Shown: positions 35,760 to 44,242 of the stretch, one piece after another
How positions within the stretch are numbered: position 1 is the first letter of the stretch
How the letters are laid out: every line of letters begins with the position of its first letter
NCBI RefSeq assembly: GCF_001997345.1
Contig: NZ_CP019606.1
Span: 682,001-746,000, forward strand
Origin: Tessaracoccus aquimaris
Lineage (GTDB): Bacteria > Actinomycetota > Actinomycetes > Propionibacteriales > Propionibacteriaceae
DNA length: 64,000 nt
Direction of reading: 5' to 3'
Program-made: the position numbers and the translations under genes
Notes under the pieces: generated by a model
What the model was told of the DNA's origin: nothing
Database searches by the model: none
What the model saw: the letters and a program-made list of their open reading frames with translations, nothing else

Positions 35760-37796
35760 ATGCATGAGATTGATGAGTTCGGTTGGCTCGAAGACGTCGA
35801 GGGTGACGAGTCCCTCGCCTGGGTCCGCGAACGCAACGCGGAGGCAGAGTCCGAACTGGCCGGCGACGCAGGGTTCGCCGACCTCGAGGCCCAACTCAGG
35901 ACCATCTTCGACTCCGACCAGCAGATCCCCATGGTCACCAAGCGCGGCGACCGGTACTACAACTTCTGGCGCGACGCCGAGCACCCGCGCGGCATCTGGC
36001 GGCGCACCACCCTGGAGAGCTACCGCACCCCGACGCCCGAGTGGGAGACGGTCCTCGACCTCGACGCCCTCAACGAGGCCGAGGGTGAGAACTGGGTGTG
36101 GCACGGCGTCGAGACGCTTCGTCCCGAGCATCCCCGCGTCCTGATCGACCTGTCGCGCGGCGGCGCCGACGCAGACGTCACCCGCGAGTTCGACCTCGAC
36201 ACCCTGAGCTTCGTCGAGGACGGCTTCTCCCGGCCCGAGTCCAAGGGCACCCTGACCTGGCGCGACGCCGACTCGGTGTTCCTGGTCTCCGCCCTCGGCC
36301 CCGACACAGTCAACCGCGCTGGCTACGCCCGCACCGCGCGCGTCTGGCACCGCGGCACCCCGATGAGCGAGGCCGAGATCGTCTTCGAGGGCCCGGCCGA
36401 CAACGTCGGCTACGGCATCCACGCCCTCCGCGACCACACGCCGGGCTACGAGCGCGACCTGCTGCTGCACTACCTCGACAACCGCGACTCCCACCTCTAC
36501 CTCGGCGATGCGCACGGCGGCTACGCGCGCCTCGACGCGCCCGCCTCCGCGATCGCCCGGGTGCACCGTGACTGGCTCGCCCTCGAACTGCGCGACCCGT
36601 GGGTGCTCGGCGACGTCACCCACCCGGCAGGCTCGCTGCTGATCGGCCGACTCGACGCCTACCTGGCAGGTGGGCGCGACCTCACCGCCCTGTTCACCCC
36701 CACCGACACCTCGGCGCTGGCCGACGTCACCTTCACCCGCGACCACGTCGTACTCAACGTGCTCACCGACGTCGCCAGTTCGCTCACCGTCGCCACCCCG
36801 ACCGACCACGGCTGGGCCACCCGTCCGCTGCCGGGCGTCCCGCGGTTGGGCACCATCCACGCTGGCGCCGTCGACGACGAAGAGTCCAACGCCGTCTGGC
36901 TCGTGGTCACCGACTACCTGACTCCCACCTCGCTGCTGCTCACCGACCTCGACGCCGACGAGGCCCCCGAGACGCTGAAGTCCGAGCCGGCCTTCTTCGA
37001 CGCGACCGGGCTGGCCGTCACGCAGCGCTTCGCCACCTCCGACGACGGCACGCGCGTTCCCTACTTCCTCGTCGCCCGCGACGACCTGCCCCTCGACGGC
37101 AGCACGCCGACGCTGCTGTACGGCTACGGCGGCTTCGAGATCTCGCTGACGCCCGGCTACGCGCCCTCCGTCGGCAAGGGCTGGCTCGAGTGCGGCGGAG
37201 GCTTCGTCGTCGCCAACATCCGCGGCGGCGGCGAGTACGGCCCCCGCTGGCACCAGGCCGCGCTCCGCGAGAACCGGCACCGCGCCTACGAGGACTTCGC
37301 CGCGGTCGCCCGCGACCTCGTCGCGACCGGCGTCACCACGGCCGAGCGCCTCGGCGTGCGCGGCGGCAGCAACGGCGGCCTGCTGACCGGCAACATGCTC
37401 ACGCAGTACCCGGAACTGTTCGGGGCCGTCGTCATCCAGGTGCCGCTGCTCGACATGCGCCGCTACAGCCATCTCCTGGCGGGCGCGTCCTGGATGGGCG
37501 AGTACGGCGACCCCGACGACCCGGGCGACTGGGACTTCATCCAGGGCTTCTCGCCCTATCACCTCGTCGACGCGGAGCGCTCCTACCCGCCAGCGCTGCT
37601 GCTGACGTCGACGCGCGACGACCGCGTCCACCCGGGCCACGCCCGCAAGATGATGGCCCGACTGATGGACCTCGGTAAGGACGTGCGCTACTTCGAGAAC
37701 ATCGAGGGCGGCCACGGGGGAGCGGCCGACAACGGCCAGCGCGCGCACATGGAGGCGCTCTACCTCACCTTCCTGCGCGGCCAACTCGCGCTCTGA
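35760..37796 (+). CDS. prolyl oligopeptidase family serine peptidase (S9)
   Basis: 678 residues. An N-terminal beta-propeller (about 60-400) is followed by an alpha/beta-hydrolase domain. The nucleophile is in GVRGGSNGGLLTGN (GGSNGG), the acid in STRDDRVHPGHA and the histidine in EGGHGG. FVVANIRGGGEYGPRWH is typical of S9A. It hydrolyses short peptides after proline or a related residue. No signal peptide, so probably cytoplasmic. A TACCCT hexamer 6 bases before the ATG gives a leaderless start. The gene ends inside a short tandem repeat. Confidence 0.9.
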   Translation: MHEIDEFGWLEDVEGDESLAWVRERNAEAESELAGDAGFADLEAQLRTIFDSDQQIPMVTKRGDRYYNFWRDAEHPRGIWRRTTLESYRTPTPEWETVLDLDALNEAEGENWVWHGVETLRPEHPRVLIDLSRGGADADVTREFDLDTLSFVEDGFSRPESKGTLTWRDADSVFLVSALGPDTVNRAGYARTARVWHRGTPMSEAEIVFEGPADNVGYGIHALRDHTPGYERDLLLHYLDNRDSHLYLGDAHGGYARLDAPASAIARVHRDWLALELRDPWVLGDVTHPAGSLLIGRLDAYLAGGRDLTALFTPTDTSALADVTFTRDHVVLNVLTDVASSLTVATPTDHGWATRPLPGVPRLGTIHAGAVDDEESNAVWLVVTDYLTPTSLLLTDLDADEAPETLKSEPAFFDATGLAVTQRFATSDDGTRVPYFLVARDDLPLDGSTPTLLYGYGGFEISLTPGYAPSVGKGWLECGGGFVVANIRGGGEYGPRWHQAALRENRHRAYEDFAAVARDLVATGVTTAERLGVRGGSNGGLLTGNMLTQYPELFGAVVIQVPLLDMRRYSHLLAGASWMGEYGDPDDPGDWDFIQGFSPYHLVDAERSYPPALLLTSTRDDRVHPGHARKMMARLMDLGKDVRYFENIEGGHGGAADNGQRAHMEALYLTFLRGQLAL

Positions 37797-37830
37797 AACT
37801 CGGGACGCTGAAACTCGGACTCTGAATCCG
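37791..37830. repeat. short tandem repeat (three imperfect 14-15-bp copies)
   Basis: CTCTGAAACTCGGGA (37791), CGCTGAAACTCGGA (37806) and the degenerate CTCTGAATCCG (37820) follow each other. The first copy contains the stop codon of the peptidase gene; the repeat then runs into the regulator's upstream region. Confidence 0.7.
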
Positions 37831-37881
37831 CTCACGGCAGAACGACCCCGACCACCGGGGAGGGCTGCATAGGCTGGGAAA

Positions 37882-38220
37882 ATGACGGCACCGCAATCGC
37901 CCCTCCGAACGCCCGGACCCACCGAGGACCCGGGTCCGCTGTGGCGCGAACTCGTCGGCGACGTGCTGCGCGAGTCACGACTCGCGGGCGAGCAGCGCCT
38001 CGTCGACGTCGCCCGCCGCGCCGGGGTCTCGGCCCAGTACCTGTCCGAGGTGGAGCGCGGCCTGAAGGACCCCTCATCCGAACTGCTCGGCGCGGTGGCG
38101 GGCGCGCTCGACCTGACGGTCCTTGACGTCGCCTCCCGGGTGCTCGCACGGCAGGCCAGCACGCTGACCGCCGCGTCAGCCGCACGCGCGCCGCGCGGGG
38201 CCTTCTGCCTCGCGGCCTGA
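37882..38220 (+). CDS. ClgR/PopR-like XRE-family regulator of clp genes
   Basis: 112 residues with one helix-turn-helix (RLVDVARRAGVSAQYLSEVERGLKDPSSELLGAVAGAL, about 42-79), highly like ClgR. It ends in CLAA. In Streptomyces, ClgR and its paralogue PopR end in alanines that mark them for degradation by ClpP, giving feedback control of clp genes. Here the gene faces a clpP pair on the other strand, so control of that pair is a natural inference. A TAGGCT hexamer stands 6 bases before the ATG (leaderless). Confidence 0.83.
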   Translation: MTAPQSPLRTPGPTEDPGPLWRELVGDVLRESRLAGEQRLVDVARRAGVSAQYLSEVERGLKDPSSELLGAVAGALDLTVLDVASRVLARQASTLTAASAARAPRGAFCLAA

Positions 38221-38242
38221 GCGCCCACGGCCAAGCCGACCC

Positions 38243-38833
38243 TTACGGCCGCGACGACAACACGGCGTCGACGATGCCGTACTCGAGGGCGCGTTCCGGC
38301 GTCAGCACCAGGTCCCGTTCGGTGTCCTCGCGGACCTGGTCGGCGCTGCGGCCCGTGTGTTCCGCGAGCAACTCCTCCAGCAGGCTGCGCGTCCGCTCGA
38401 CCTCCTCGGCCTCCAGGATCAGGTCGGGGATCGTGCCCCTGCTCTCCGCGGCAGGCTGGTGCAGGACCACGCGGCCGTGCGGCAGGATCTGGCGGTATCC
38501 CTTCGCCCCACCCGCGAGCAGCACGGCAGCGGTCGCGACCGCCTGCCCGACGCAGGTCGTCTCGACGCGCGGCCTGACGAACTGCATCGCGTCGTAGATG
38601 GCGAGCATCGCCGTGATGGAGCCTCCGGGGGAGTTCAGGTACAGGCTGATCGGCGTGTCCGGGGCGTCGGACTCGAGGTGGATGAGTTGCGCGATCACGG
38701 CGTTGGCGACCCCGTCGTCGATGGGCGTCCCGAGGTACAGGATCCGGTCGGCCAGCAGGCGCGAGTAGATGTCGGTGGTCCGCTCGCCCCGTTCGGTGCG
38801 CGTCGAGACGTACGGGATCGGATAGCCGCTCAT
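38243..38833 (-). CDS. ClpP-like protein lacking the catalytic serine
   Basis: 196 residues with the full ClpP fold (LNSPGGSITAMLAIYDAMQ, VVLHQPAAE, REDTERD). The nucleophile position, normally GxAASM, reads GQAVAT, placing Ala100 where the serine belongs. Spacing confirms the alignment: Ala100 to His125 is 25 residues and His125 to Asp174 is 49, as in E. coli ClpP (97, 122, 171). The codon is GCG, two changes from any TCN or AGY serine only if multi-step, so this is not a simple read error. It probably forms a mixed ring with the intact ClpP encoded just upstream, whose stop it overlaps. Confidence 0.85.
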   Translation of the reverse strand: MSGYPIPYVSTRTERGERTTDIYSRLLADRILYLGTPIDDGVANAVIAQLIHLESDAPDTPISLYLNSPGGSITAMLAIYDAMQFVRPRVETTCVGQAVATAAVLLAGGAKGYRQILPHGRVVLHQPAAESRGTIPDLILEAEEVERTRSLLEELLAEHTGRSADQVREDTERDLVLTPERALEYGIVDAVLSSRP

Positions 38834-39441
38834 GCCGCGGCCCCCAGGCCGATCGCCTGACGTGGCCGCGGCCGGATCTCGTCGAGCGAGGTGACGACCC
38901 GGTCGACGAAGCCGTACCCGAGCGCCTCCTCGGCCCCGAACCAGCGGTCGCGCCGCGAGTCCCGCTCGACCTGGGCGACGTCCTGGCCCGTGTCGGCCGC
39001 GATCAGAGCGAGCACGGTGTCGCGCGTGGAGCGCAGCCCGTCGGCCTGGATCGCCACGTCTCCTGCGCTGCCGCCGAAGCCCGCCGACCCCTGGTGGAGC
39101 AGCACCCGCGAGTGCGCGAGCGCGAACCGACTGCCGGGGGAGCCGGCGCTGAGCAGGAACTGGCCTGCGCTGTAGGCCATGCCGAGGTTGACGGTGCGCA
39201 CCGTGTTCGGGATCAGCCGCATGGTGTCGCGGATCGCGAGCATCGCTGGCACCGAGCCGCCCGGCGAGTTGATCCAGAGGTAGATGTCGGAGGTGGGGTC
39301 CTCGGTCGCGAGCAGGATCAGCGCGGCGCACAGCCGGTTTCCGAGCGTGTCGTCCAGCGCCGAGCCGAGCACCAGGGTGCGCTGCTCGAGGAGCCGGGCG
39401 GCAAGCCGGTCGTCGAGGGCGGTGAGTGGGTTCTCAGTCAT
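38830..39441 (-). CDS. clpP: ATP-dependent Clp protease proteolytic subunit (second-set ClpP)
   Basis: 203 residues. The catalytic triad is intact: Ser91 in GMAYSAGQFLL, His116 in VLLHQGSAGFGG and Asp165 in ERDSRRD. It degrades unfolded substrates fed by Clp ATPases. It is first of a two-gene unit; the next gene, a serine-less ClpP, starts on its stop codon (ATGA, 38830-38833). No clpX or tig is adjacent, so this is not the usual housekeeping clp locus. GCY/GCA-type inverted repeats lie upstream. Confidence 0.92.
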   Translation of the reverse strand: MTENPLTALDDRLAARLLEQRTLVLGSALDDTLGNRLCAALILLATEDPTSDIYLWINSPGGSVPAMLAIRDTMRLIPNTVRTVNLGMAYSAGQFLLSAGSPGSRFALAHSRVLLHQGSAGFGGSAGDVAIQADGLRSTRDTVLALIAADTGQDVAQVERDSRRDRWFGAEEALGYGFVDRVVTSLDEIRPRPRQAIGLGAAA

Positions 39442-39459
39442 GCAACGATCCTGTCTCGC

Positions 39460-39510
39460 GCGCCGCTGAGGACAAGGCCGCGCAGCCCTCAGCGGATCCG
39501 CCCTGAGCGG
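39460..39510. promoter_or_regulatory. inverted repeats upstream of the clpP pair
   Basis: CCGCTGAGG (39463-39471) and CCTCAGCGG (39487-39495) are a perfect 9-bp inverted pair, and a third related arm CCTGAGCGGCGC follows. The region lies between clpP (minus) and the membrane protein gene (plus), at the place expected for a clp regulator site. It does not match the ClgR consensus as I know it. Confidence 0.35.
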
Positions 39511-39540
39511 CGCGAGCCGCGTCGTCGGTACGGTTGCCAG

Positions 39541-40125
39541 GTGCAGACTCCCTACCGAACACCCCAGCAGGCGCTCGGGGCCGCCACCTACGCCGTCATC
39601 GTCTTCGCGGCGCTCGCGGCCATCTCCCTCGCGGCGACGGTGGCGCTGCTTGGCCTCGGAGCCCCACCGATCCAGACGGCGCTGAGCGCCACGCTGATTC
39701 CAATCGCGGCGCTCGGGGTCTACGCCAGCCTCGGCAACCGCGCCGAGGTGGCGCGGTTCGCCGTGGGTGCCGATGGGCACCGCTGCCAGTGCGCGACGTG
39801 CGGACGCGAGGTCGCCACGACCGGACCCTCGGACCGCCAGGGGCTGCGCTCCGTCTCGACGCCGGGGGAGGCCCGCCGGGCCGCGAGGTCCGTGCTCGGC
39901 CTCGGCGCAGTGGCCGTCGTCGCGGGCCTTGTCCTGGCGATCGTCGGCCACGACCTGCGGCCGTTCGGGATCGCGCTGGTGATCGGTGGGGCCGTCGCGC
40001 TCCTGGCCGGGGCGCTGCTGTCTCGCGCCGCCGCGGCCCGGGCGACCGCCCCTCACTCCTGTCGCTGCCGATGGTGCGGCGCACCCGGCACCCTGCCTGA
40101 CGCCTCAGGGGCGTCGCACCGCTAG
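39541..40125 (+). CDS. four-TM membrane protein with two CxCxxC knuckles
   Basis: 194 residues. Membrane helices at about 15-39, 47-64, 117-136 and 141-160. A C-x-C-x2-C-G knuckle (82-88, CQCATCG) lies between helices 2 and 3, and a second (174-180, CRCRWCG) follows helix 4. With two helices between them, both knuckles face the same side, presumably the cytoplasm, and could share one zinc. No family recognised. A TACGGT hexamer 6 bases before the GTG supports the start. Confidence 0.7.
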   Translation: MQTPYRTPQQALGAATYAVIVFAALAAISLAATVALLGLGAPPIQTALSATLIPIAALGVYASLGNRAEVARFAVGADGHRCQCATCGREVATTGPSDRQGLRSVSTPGEARRAARSVLGLGAVAVVAGLVLAIVGHDLRPFGIALVIGGAVALLAGALLSRAAAARATAPHSCRCRWCGAPGTLPDASGASHR

Positions 40126-40135
40126 CCTTGCCCCC

Positions 40136-40471
40136 ATGAAGCTGAGCGGCATGAAGCAGAACTGGCTGGCGGTGGCACTGATCGTGCTCGCCGGGCTTGG
40201 CGCCGTCGCCGCGACCCTCAGCATGGGCATGGTCGAGAGCAGCTCCGCAGGCATCCAGATCCCCCTCGTGCTCGTCGCCCTCCTCTTCTTCGTGCCACTC
40301 CTGCTGCGCGGCTTCGGATGGTGGCCGTGGGCGGCCTTCGCCCTCGCGGCCGTGGCCGTGCTGGTGAGCCTCCCGTTCGGGGCCGCGCTGTACCTCGCCC
40401 CGTCGGCCTTCCTCGTCGTCGTCGCAGGCTTGCTCGAACTCGCGGCGCCCAAGGCCCCCGAGGGGTCCTGA
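40136..40471 (+). CDS. small membrane protein, unknown function
   Basis: 111 residues with about four hydrophobic segments (12-30, 42-60, 65-82 and 88-103) and a short polar tail. I do not recognise the family. A TAGCCT hexamer (40123-40128) lies 7 bases before the ATG and no Shine-Dalgarno is visible. plsC follows by 5 bases. Confidence 0.6.
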   Translation: MKLSGMKQNWLAVALIVLAGLGAVAATLSMGMVESSSAGIQIPLVLVALLFFVPLLLRGFGWWPWAAFALAAVAVLVSLPFGAALYLAPSAFLVVVAGLLELAAPKAPEGS

Positions 40472-40476
40472 TTGGA

Positions 40477-41244
40477 ATGCTCAAGCCGCACTTCGACGAG
40501 ACGAACCGGGAGCCCGCGCCTCGGGCCTACCGCGCGCTCGCGGCCATCGCCCGGCTCGTCATCCCGCTGCGCGCCCGGACCCGCTGGTCGGGGCAGCAGC
40601 ACATCCCCACGAGCGGCCCCGCGATCGTGGTGGCCAACCACATCTCCAACGTCGACCCGGTCCTGCTCGGCGAGTTCCTGATCTGGAACGGCCGATGGCC
40701 CCGCTTCCTGGGTAAGGCCAGCATCTGGAAGGTGCCCGTGCTCGGCTGGATCATCGCAAAGGCCGACCAGATCCCCGTCTACCGCGACTCGCAGCGCGCC
40801 GCCGAGTCGCTCGTCCACGCCACGGAGGCGCTCGACGCGGGCAAACTCGTCGCCATCTACCCGGAGGGCACCATCACGGCCGACCCCGACGGCTGGCCCA
40901 TGACCGGGCGACGCGGTGCCGCCACCCTCGCGCTCGCCAGCGGCGCGCCAGTGATCCCCGTCGTGCAGGTGGGGGCCGACCAGATCCTCGGCGGCCGCCA
41001 CGTGTCGCTGAGGGGCCTCTTCGGTCGGCGCAAGGACGTCTCGGTGACGGCGGGCCCGCCGATCGACCTGACGCGCTACCTGGGCCTCGAGCCGACCAAG
41101 CAGGTGCTCGACGAGGTCACCGACCTGTTCCTGGACACCCTCACCTCGATGCGTGCCCAGGTGACCGGCCTGACGCCCCCCGCGGGCCGGTTCGATCTGA
41201 GGCAGGGGCGACGCGTCGAGCAGGTGACGGGCCCCGACGAGTAA
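40477..41244 (+). CDS. plsC: 1-acyl-sn-glycerol-3-phosphate acyltransferase family protein
   Basis: 255 residues. Acyltransferase motif I is VVANHISNVDP (NHxSxxD), motif II FLGKASIWKVPVLGW, motif III YPEGTITADPDG (EGT) and motif IV VIPVVQVG. It acylates lysophosphatidic acid or a related lysolipid at the membrane. The start is uncertain; the ATG at 40477 follows a weak TTGG. The symbol is given by family, not by proof of substrate. Confidence 0.85.
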   Translation: MLKPHFDETNREPAPRAYRALAAIARLVIPLRARTRWSGQQHIPTSGPAIVVANHISNVDPVLLGEFLIWNGRWPRFLGKASIWKVPVLGWIIAKADQIPVYRDSQRAAESLVHATEALDAGKLVAIYPEGTITADPDGWPMTGRRGAATLALASGAPVIPVVQVGADQILGGRHVSLRGLFGRRKDVSVTAGPPIDLTRYLGLEPTKQVLDEVTDLFLDTLTSMRAQVTGLTPPAGRFDLRQGRRVEQVTGPDE

Positions 41245-41294
41245 AGTGTCGCGGGCTGGCGCCCCGCCGGTAGCCCAAGATGAGGAGTACCCCT

Positions 41295-42407
41295 GTGAGT
41301 TCACGCAAGCGCGTCGCGCTGATCTTCGGCGGCCAGTCGTCCGAGCACGGCATCTCGTGCCTGACGGCGTCCTCCGTCTTGAAGGCCATCGACAAGGAGC
41401 GCTTCGAGGTCGTCGGGGTCGGAATCTCGGCGACCGGCCGCTGGTCGCAGGTCCCGCTTGAGGTCATCGCCGACTACCAGATCGTCGACGGCGTCGCTCC
41501 GCAGGTCGCCGAGCCCGACCGCGAGGCCGTCTGGATGGTCGGGGAGAACGGCTGCGAGGTCGCCACCCGCGACGGTGGGTCGCTCGTCGACATCCACGGC
41601 GTCGACGTTGCCTTCGCGCTGCTGCACGGCCCCTACGGCGAGGACGGCACCATCCAGGGCCTGTTCGAGATGATGGGCATCCGCTACGTCGGCAGCGGCG
41701 TCACCGCCTCGGCGATCGGCATGGACAAGCACTTCATGAAGGTCGCCTTCGAGGCCGCCGGGCTGCCCGTCTACCCCTACGTCGTCGCGACGGCGCTCCG
41801 CCTCGAGCAGGACCGCGCTCACGTCATCGACGAGATCAACAAGCTGAGCTACCCGCTGTTCGTCAAGCCCGCCCGCGGCGGCTCGTCGATCGGGATCTCC
41901 CGGGTCACCGACCCGTCCCAACTCGACGCCGCCATCGCGGAGGCGCAGCGGTTCGACCCCAAGATCGTCGTCGAGCAGGGCTTCATCGGCGCCCGCGAAC
42001 TGGAGTGCGCGGTGCTCGGCAACCCGGCCGCGCCGCTGGGCTGTGACGCCTCCGTGATCGGCGAGATCCGCGTCCAGGCCGCGGACGGGTTCTACGACTA
42101 CGAGGCCAAATACTTCGACGAGGACGGCGCGGCCCTCGATGCCCCCGCCGACATCCCCGAGGAGCTCTCCGAGCGGCTCCGGCGCCTCGCCAAGCAGTCC
42201 TTCGTCGCCGTCGACGCCGAGGGCCTGGTTCGCTCCGACTTCTTCGTGCTCGGCGACGAGATCTACATCAACGAGGTCAACACCATGCCCGGCTTCACGC
42301 AGATCTCGATGTTCCCGACGCTGTGGCAGGTGGGCGGCATGAGCTACCCCGACCTGGTGGGCCGGCTCATCGACCTGGCGCTCGAGCGCCCCGTGGGGCT
42401 TCGCTGA
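41295..42407 (+). CDS. ddl: D-alanine--D-alanine ligase
   Basis: 370 residues, ATP-grasp enzyme of peptidoglycan synthesis. ALIFGGQSSEHGIS at the N-terminus, HGPYGEDGTIQGLFEM, VKPARGGSSIGISRV and the metal site RSDFFVLGDEIYINEVNTMPGFT are diagnostic. GAGGAG (41282-41287) stands 7 bases before the GTG at 41295, which I prefer to the ATG five codons earlier. thiL starts 1 base after its stop. Confidence 0.96.
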   Translation: MSSRKRVALIFGGQSSEHGISCLTASSVLKAIDKERFEVVGVGISATGRWSQVPLEVIADYQIVDGVAPQVAEPDREAVWMVGENGCEVATRDGGSLVDIHGVDVAFALLHGPYGEDGTIQGLFEMMGIRYVGSGVTASAIGMDKHFMKVAFEAAGLPVYPYVVATALRLEQDRAHVIDEINKLSYPLFVKPARGGSSIGISRVTDPSQLDAAIAEAQRFDPKIVVEQGFIGARELECAVLGNPAAPLGCDASVIGEIRVQAADGFYDYEAKYFDEDGAALDAPADIPEELSERLRRLAKQSFVAVDAEGLVRSDFFVLGDEIYINEVNTMPGFTQISMFPTLWQVGGMSYPDLVGRLIDLALERPVGLR

Positions 42408-42408
42408 C

Positions 42409-43332
42409 GTGTCCGCCGAGTTTGAACTCATCGACCGGATCACCCGCGACCTGAGCGTCGGCGACGACGTGATGCTGTCGGTCGGCGACGACGCGGCCGT
42501 GCTGCGCTTCTCCGGCGACACGGTCGTCACCACCGACCTGCTGATCGAGAACGTGCACTTCAAGCGTCAGTGGTCCTCGGCGCGCGCCGTCGGACGCAAG
42601 GCGGTCGCCGTCAACGTCTCCGACGTCGAGGCGATGGGGGCGCGTCCCTCGTCGGTCGTCGTCGCTCTCGCGTTCCCGAAGGACCTCGACCAGGAGTGGG
42701 TCGCCGAGTTCGAGGACGGCGTCAAAGAGGAGTGCGCCACCGCGGGTGTCAGCCTGGTCGGGGGCGACCTCAGCAGCGCGTCCGCCATCGCCATCTGCGT
42801 GACCGCCATCGGCGACCTCGAGGGCCGCCGCCCCATCACCCGCGGCGGCGCGAAGGCCGGCGAGGTCGTCGCAGTGAAGGGCAACCTGGGCTGGTCGGCG
42901 GCCGGGCTCACCGTGCTGCAGCGCGGCTTCGGGTCGCCGAAGGACATGGTCGCCGAGCACCTGACGCCGAGCGTGCCCTACGGCCAGGGCATCGTCGCGA
43001 GCGACGCGGGCGCCACGGCCATGCTCGACATCTCCGACGGACTGCTCGCCGACCTCGGCCACCTGTGCGAGCGCTCCGGCGTCGGGATCGACGTGGACAC
43101 GAGCCTCCTCGAGATCCCCGACGGCGTCTCCCGGGTCGCTGCGGCAACCGGCAAGAACCCGCTCGGGTTCGTGATCGCCGGGGGAGAGGATCACGCGCTC
43201 GCCGCGACCTTCCGCAACGAGGCCGTCGTGCCGAAGGGCTGGCGCGTCGTCGGAACCGTCAACGACTCCGGGGCCGTCACGGTCGACGGCGAGCCATGGG
43301 AGGGCTCGGCGGGCTGGGACCACTTCGCCTGA
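42409..43332 (+). CDS. thiL: thiamine-monophosphate kinase
   Basis: 307 residues of the PurM-like ATP-binding family. SVGDDAAVLR, the ATP site VNVSDVEAMGARPSSVVVALAFP, GGDLSSASAIAICVTAIG and MLDISDGLLADLGHL fit ThiL. It makes thiamine diphosphate, the cofactor of acetolactate synthase and others. GTG start 1 base after ddl. Confidence 0.94.
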   Translation: MSAEFELIDRITRDLSVGDDVMLSVGDDAAVLRFSGDTVVTTDLLIENVHFKRQWSSARAVGRKAVAVNVSDVEAMGARPSSVVVALAFPKDLDQEWVAEFEDGVKEECATAGVSLVGGDLSSASAIAICVTAIGDLEGRRPITRGGAKAGEVVAVKGNLGWSAAGLTVLQRGFGSPKDMVAEHLTPSVPYGQGIVASDAGATAMLDISDGLLADLGHLCERSGVGIDVDTSLLEIPDGVSRVAAATGKNPLGFVIAGGEDHALAATFRNEAVVPKGWRVVGTVNDSGAVTVDGEPWEGSAGWDHFA

Positions 43333-43336
43333 CCCG

Positions 43337-44242
43337 CTAGAAGCCCGGCGCGACCTGCTCCGGGAAGCCTGCGATCAGGCCAAGCCCACCGGCCGGTGCG
43401 CCCCCGATGGCGTCGGGAACCTCCAAGGTCAGCCGCATCACGGAGTCATCCGCGCGCACGTGCGTCACCTTCACGCCAGGCGTGACGGGAACGATGGACC
43501 TGGCGGCCTCTTCAGACGCGTCCCTGCCCGAGATGCAGGCCCAGGTCGAGGTCGCCCCGTCCTTGACGCTGACGGCGATCGCCGTTGGATGGTCCTCGTT
43601 GAAGGTCGACACCACTGCGACGTGGGCGCCCGCCAGACAGGGCAGCAGGTCCGTGACACCAGGGGCCTTCGAGGCGGGCGACGCGTCGCTCAGGATCTGA
43701 TCCATCCCCGGGGAGAAGGAGACCAAGGTGTCGTCCCTGACCGCGACCTCAGGCGGCGCGAAGGGCCCGTCGGCTCCCGGTGCAGGCTCGAACCGGTCAC
43801 CGTCGCGGGTATACCCCGCCATCTCGAGGGCTGCCACGGCCTCGTCGCGCGCGGACTCGCCGAGCGAGCCGAAAGCAGCGAACTGGCGAAGGCCGCCGCC
43901 GGTCCCGGAGAGCGACCAGGCGTAGTCGAGGCTCTCCGGTCCTGCCCACGCGCCTGGGGACTGCGTGGTTCCCAGGTGCTGGGCGTACCGGAGCCAGGCG
44001 CCCGCTTGCGAGTCGGGGCGTGGCGGCTCGGTCGGCGAAGCGCCCCACGCCTTCGCCGCGCCGGCAGCGTCGAAGATGAAGACCGCAAGCGGCGTATCGG
44101 GATCGACGCCGCCCACGGCGCCTAAGGCCTCAGCCGCGACATTGCCGCGGCCCGTCAGAACGTCCAGCGGGTTGCTCCCGCCGTTCGAGCAGGCGGTCAG
44201 TACGAGCAGGCTGGACATGGCAAGTGTGGTGAAACGACGCAC
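43337..44242 (-). CDS. secreted lipoprotein, unknown function
   Basis: 301 residues with an N-terminal signal ending in the lipobox LVLTAC (Cys18), so probably anchored to the outer face of the membrane. The mature part has no recognised domain; it contains repeated Ala/Gly-rich segments and two cysteines. A TAGCCT hexamer stands 6 bases before the GTG start on the minus strand. Confidence 0.75.
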   Translation of the reverse strand: MRRFTTLAMSSLLVLTACSNGGSNPLDVLTGRGNVAAEALGAVGGVDPDTPLAVFIFDAAGAAKAWGASPTEPPRPDSQAGAWLRYAQHLGTTQSPGAWAGPESLDYAWSLSGTGGGLRQFAAFGSLGESARDEAVAALEMAGYTRDGDRFEPAPGADGPFAPPEVAVRDDTLVSFSPGMDQILSDASPASKAPGVTDLLPCLAGAHVAVVSTFNEDHPTAIAVSVKDGATSTWACISGRDASEEAARSIVPVTPGVKVTHVRADDSVMRLTLEVPDAIGGAPAGGLGLIAGFPEQVAPGF

